From positions 5,898 to 27,846 of the forward strand of contig FLMG01003383.1 of the NCBI GenBank assembly GCA_900088475.1: 21,949 nucleotides of DNA, written 5' to 3'. The position numbers and the translations under genes are program-made. The stretch's first letter is position 1. Each line of letters starts with the position of its first letter. Of the stretch, positions 19,910-21,949 are shown piece after piece. The DNA comes from Hyphochytrium catenoides (lineage: Eukaryota; Sar; Hyphochytriomycetes; Hyphochytriales; Hyphochytriaceae). Under the pieces are notes generated by a model that saw nothing but the letters and a program-made list of their open reading frames with translations, was not told the origin of the DNA and did not search any database.

Positions 19910-20437
19910 TTATTCAGGGTCAGATGACAAGCCCATGGAACCACATCGGGCGGACTCTGAGAGGGCTTCCGCCATGAAAGAGAAGGCAAAACTGTCGTCT
20001 GAACTTCTTAACGTAGCGGGCTTCTTCCTCCCGCCTTGTGGAAAGGGACTCATCATCTTTGACGCTGCTGCTGGTGCAGGGTTACGTATCAAGCATTGGC
20101 AAGTCGTTTTGTACGGTTTGTGCAGCTGCAACCTCCTGTGTCTCATGCCATTGTTGATGGTGATGATGATGATATTACGTTGCAAGTGCCATCTGATGGG
20201 TGCCATGCTGCAATGCCCCATGGTGGCGGCCTTCCCCTCGTGCGAGAAGTCCAGCAGCCCTCGCCACGCATAACTAGAGCTCATGCACTTCTCCCATGAC
20301 CATTGGTCGTGCTTTACACACAGTCTAATGGCGCATTCTAATGGCTTCTGATCGCCATTATTGATGCCAAGATGGTTTAGCAGACCGTTTGCTTCTTGGC
20401 CCGCAGCATTATCATCCAGCAATAATCGAAAACCCGT
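19910..20437 (-). CDS. Tentative long exon, 175 codons, unknown product
   Basis: This is the longest open frame in the 6.3-kb stretch. It begins directly after a pyrimidine-rich acceptor (CCGCTTAG) and runs 175 sense codons to TAA. It includes NAAGQEANGLLNHLGINNG and ECAIRLCVKHDQWSWEKCM. No domain is recognised. A 133-codon frame on the opposite strand overlaps it (19872-20273), so strand assignment is uncertain. A random 50% GC frame of this length without stops is rare but not negligible over so many frames. Confidence 0.3.
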   Translation of the reverse strand, partial: TGFRLLLDDNAAGQEANGLLNHLGINNGDQKPLECAIRLCVKHDQWSWEKCMSSSYAWRGLLDFSHEGKAATMGHCSMAPIRWHLQRNIIIITINNGMRHRRLQLHKPYKTTCQCLIRNPAPAAASKMMSPFPQGGRKKPATLRSSDDSFAFSFMAEALSESARCGSMGLSSDPE

Positions 20438-21349
20438 CTAAGCGGCAATGGATAGTCATCATGCGCGGAAGAAGAGGCGATGAGTTAGTGTCAGCAGTTG
20501 GCTCCCCGAGATCGCTAAAGAAGAGAAGAAAGGAACAAATGCGGGCAGCGCTCTTGCCATTGCAACAGCTCAAGATGGTCCGTCTCCTCCTCGAGTGCCT
20601 CAGCTTGACGTCAGGATGTTATAAGAAAGATCTCTAACTGATAGTAAAAAGATCTCTATACTGAGAATCATATGCAAGTATCTGCGGTGCTGACTAAAAA
20701 GGCGCGCTGAACATCCCTCCGCCTGTCTCCCAGGCCTTCGTAGTTTATCGTCGTCAAGGTATCAGCTCACTCTTTCTGTGTGAAGTGTGCTAACGAGAGA
20801 CCGCTGCTGGCTGTTTCTGAGTACGCCCAGACGGCGACACAAGCACAACTAGCATAAGCTGGAGGACAAATCAAGCTTGAGTCTCGCTCTTCGATAAAGA
20901 GAGCTTGCTCTTCCGGTGCACTGATGTCTCCTACTTCCTTTCGTGCGTGTGAGAAGGTAACTCAAAAAGGCAGAGAAGATCGATCGACGCAGAGGTATCA
21001 CCACGGATCTGAGGCCGCTGGACCACGTGCTTTTATTGACGTATAGGGAGGAACTTCGCGTGTTATAGGCTAGACGTTCAGATGGGAAGCCTTGTCCTCA
21101 TATGTAGGAGAGAGCATGCAGAGTATACAGAGAAGGGGAATGTATCTACATCCATGAGAAGCGGGGATGGAGCGAGGAGACGTCGTAGCAGGGCAACAGT
21201 CGCTTGTAACTTCTGGGTTGAATAGGAGACAAGAAGGGGGAGATGTGAAGCAGAGAAGCGCTTGACAGGGCACATAACGCCGCGCGAAGACGAGAGAGAG
21301 GAGGAGCATCTTAACTAGCCCCCTCCACACGGGGAAGAGCCCAGCTCAT

Positions 21350-21949
21350 CTAGAGCTCGCTTATGTTGCTCTCCGGTGGAGGCGTTCTAAGGCCGTCACT
21401 ACTTGATGAACACTCTGGCCCGTAGTGCAGAAGACTGAAGAGAGGCACGTTGCCAAGGTCATCCTAAGTACACAGTGGTGCGGAGAGCGTAAGAGGCGGG
21501 GAGGCACTCCGCTGATGAGAGCAAATAGGAGAGAGAAAGTGGAGAGAGGAAAAGATAACTATACTAAGAACAAGTACACAGAGAGAGAAAGGGCGAGACG
21601 AAGACGAACAAGCGGCTGCATACTAGATTTACTTCTTCCATACGAAGGACCACGGCGCATTCCACGAGCACGCCGCCTGCTTTCTGCACAAGGTCGCATG
21701 CTGCCAGCAGGGTGCCACCGGTGGCCACCATGTCGTCCATGACCACCACTCTGGACCCTGGAGCAATCGCGTCTTCATGAATCTGCGAGCCCAATAGAGC
21801 GCAAGGCAAGCGAGAGAACGTCAGCGAAGCGTAATAATCAAGATTAGAAAAGTAGGGGCAGGGATAAGCGGGCCACAGGATAGCAGTGGAGGCGTGGAGA
21901 GCAGAAAGCAATTGCTGCTGTCAAGAGGAAAGAGAGAGAGAGAGAGAGA
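21350..21949 (-). CDS. APRT: Adenine phosphoribosyltransferase, 3' exons only (5' part beyond the right edge)
   Basis: Exons 21782-21633 and 21463-21350 are clear. IHEDAIAPGSRVVVMDD and MVATGGTLLAACDLVQKAGG carry the type I phosphoribosyltransferase PRPP-binding motif (VVVMDDMVATGG). VECAVVLRMEE joins through a 169-nt intron to DDLGNVPLFSLLHYGPE, matching the conserved APRT C-terminus, then an unusual tail of about 20 residues to TAG. APRT condenses adenine with PRPP to AMP and pyrophosphate in cytosolic purine salvage. Upstream of 21783 the frame stays open to another acceptor at 21918, preceded by a CT tract. That stretch does not resemble APRT, whose usual YGTDxLE block is missing, so it is probably intron. 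Confidence 0.9.
21930..21949. repeat. GA microsatellite at the right edge
   Basis: An (AG)n tract runs off the window. On the minus strand it is a CT tract leading into TTTCCTCTTGACAG, the form of an intron polypyrimidine tract plus acceptor, within the APRT gene. Confidence 0.8.

Larger units (their letters stand above)
15043..21349. other. 6.3-kb stretch with no recognisable conserved gene, rich in GA/CT low complexity
   Basis: I found no conserved family on either strand. Many open frames of 60-176 codons overlap each other, helped by purine- or pyrimidine-rich strands that avoid stops. Short triplet runs are scattered: ATG/GAT type at about 16413-16432, CAT type at about 18478-18491, GAT type at about 20154-20171. 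Several minus-strand segments look more like spliced coding sequence than the rest and are listed separately with low confidence. If real, they could belong to one or more fast-evolving genes on the same strand as the neighbours. Long UTRs or regulatory DNA are equally possible. Confidence 0.5.

Noticed and set aside
20216-20228. Perfect vertebrate-type Kozak sequence on the minus strand (GCCGCCACCATGG), considered as a vector or engineered start.
   Set aside because: It lies within a longer open frame, no vector sequence surrounds it, and 13 bases can match by chance.
19872-20273. 133-codon plus-strand open frame.
   Set aside because: It overlaps the longer minus-strand frame and has no motif. 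It is kept only as a note because strand choice here is uncertain.
21070-21330. 86-codon minus-strand frame with a signal-peptide-like start downstream of APRT.
   Set aside because: A second overlapping frame looks equally plausible, the hydrophobicity follows from pyrimidine-rich DNA, and the stretch is likely the APRT 3' region.

Overview
The window is nuclear DNA of a eukaryotic microbe. Genes are split by many short GT-AG introns (mostly about 46-150 nt), there are no bacterial-type operons, and the recognisable products are eukaryotic: RAD51B, a MYND/SET methyltransferase, and a CDPK-like kinase with EF-hands and cyclic-nucleotide-binding domains. A mannitol-1-phosphate-dehydrogenase-type enzyme fused to a HAD phosphatase points to a protist, perhaps an alga of an ochrophyte or alveolate-like lineage. 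That placement is inference only. No mobile element, CRISPR array, tRNA or rRNA was seen.

Layout. 1-1110 (-): 5' part of an unidentified, probably nuclear protein that runs off the left edge. 1653-3720 (+): complete RAD51B in 13 exons, divergent from the first gene across about 0.54 kb. 3839-8259 (-): a roughly 20-exon protein kinase, convergent with RAD51B, with the order kinase, EF-hands, cNBD1, cNBD2. This is the most unusual object here. 9070-10983 (-): six-exon SET/MYND protein methyltransferase. 11404-11832 (-): doubtful small gene. 12149-14996 (-): three-exon dehydrogenase-phosphatase fusion. 15.0-21.35 kb: a long stretch, rich in GA/CT low-complexity DNA, where no known family can be recognised; only tentative spliced or open segments are listed. 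21350-21949 (-): 3' exons of adenine phosphoribosyltransferase (APRT), whose 5' part lies beyond the right edge.

The genes do not form one pathway. They cover DNA repair (RAD51B), Ca2+/cyclic-nucleotide signalling (kinase), protein lysine methylation (SET/MYND), mannitol synthesis (fusion enzyme) and purine salvage (APRT). Exon joins were inferred by reading frame, splice signals and family conservation. For the five recognised genes all exon phases add up without frameshifts, which is strong internal support for the models.
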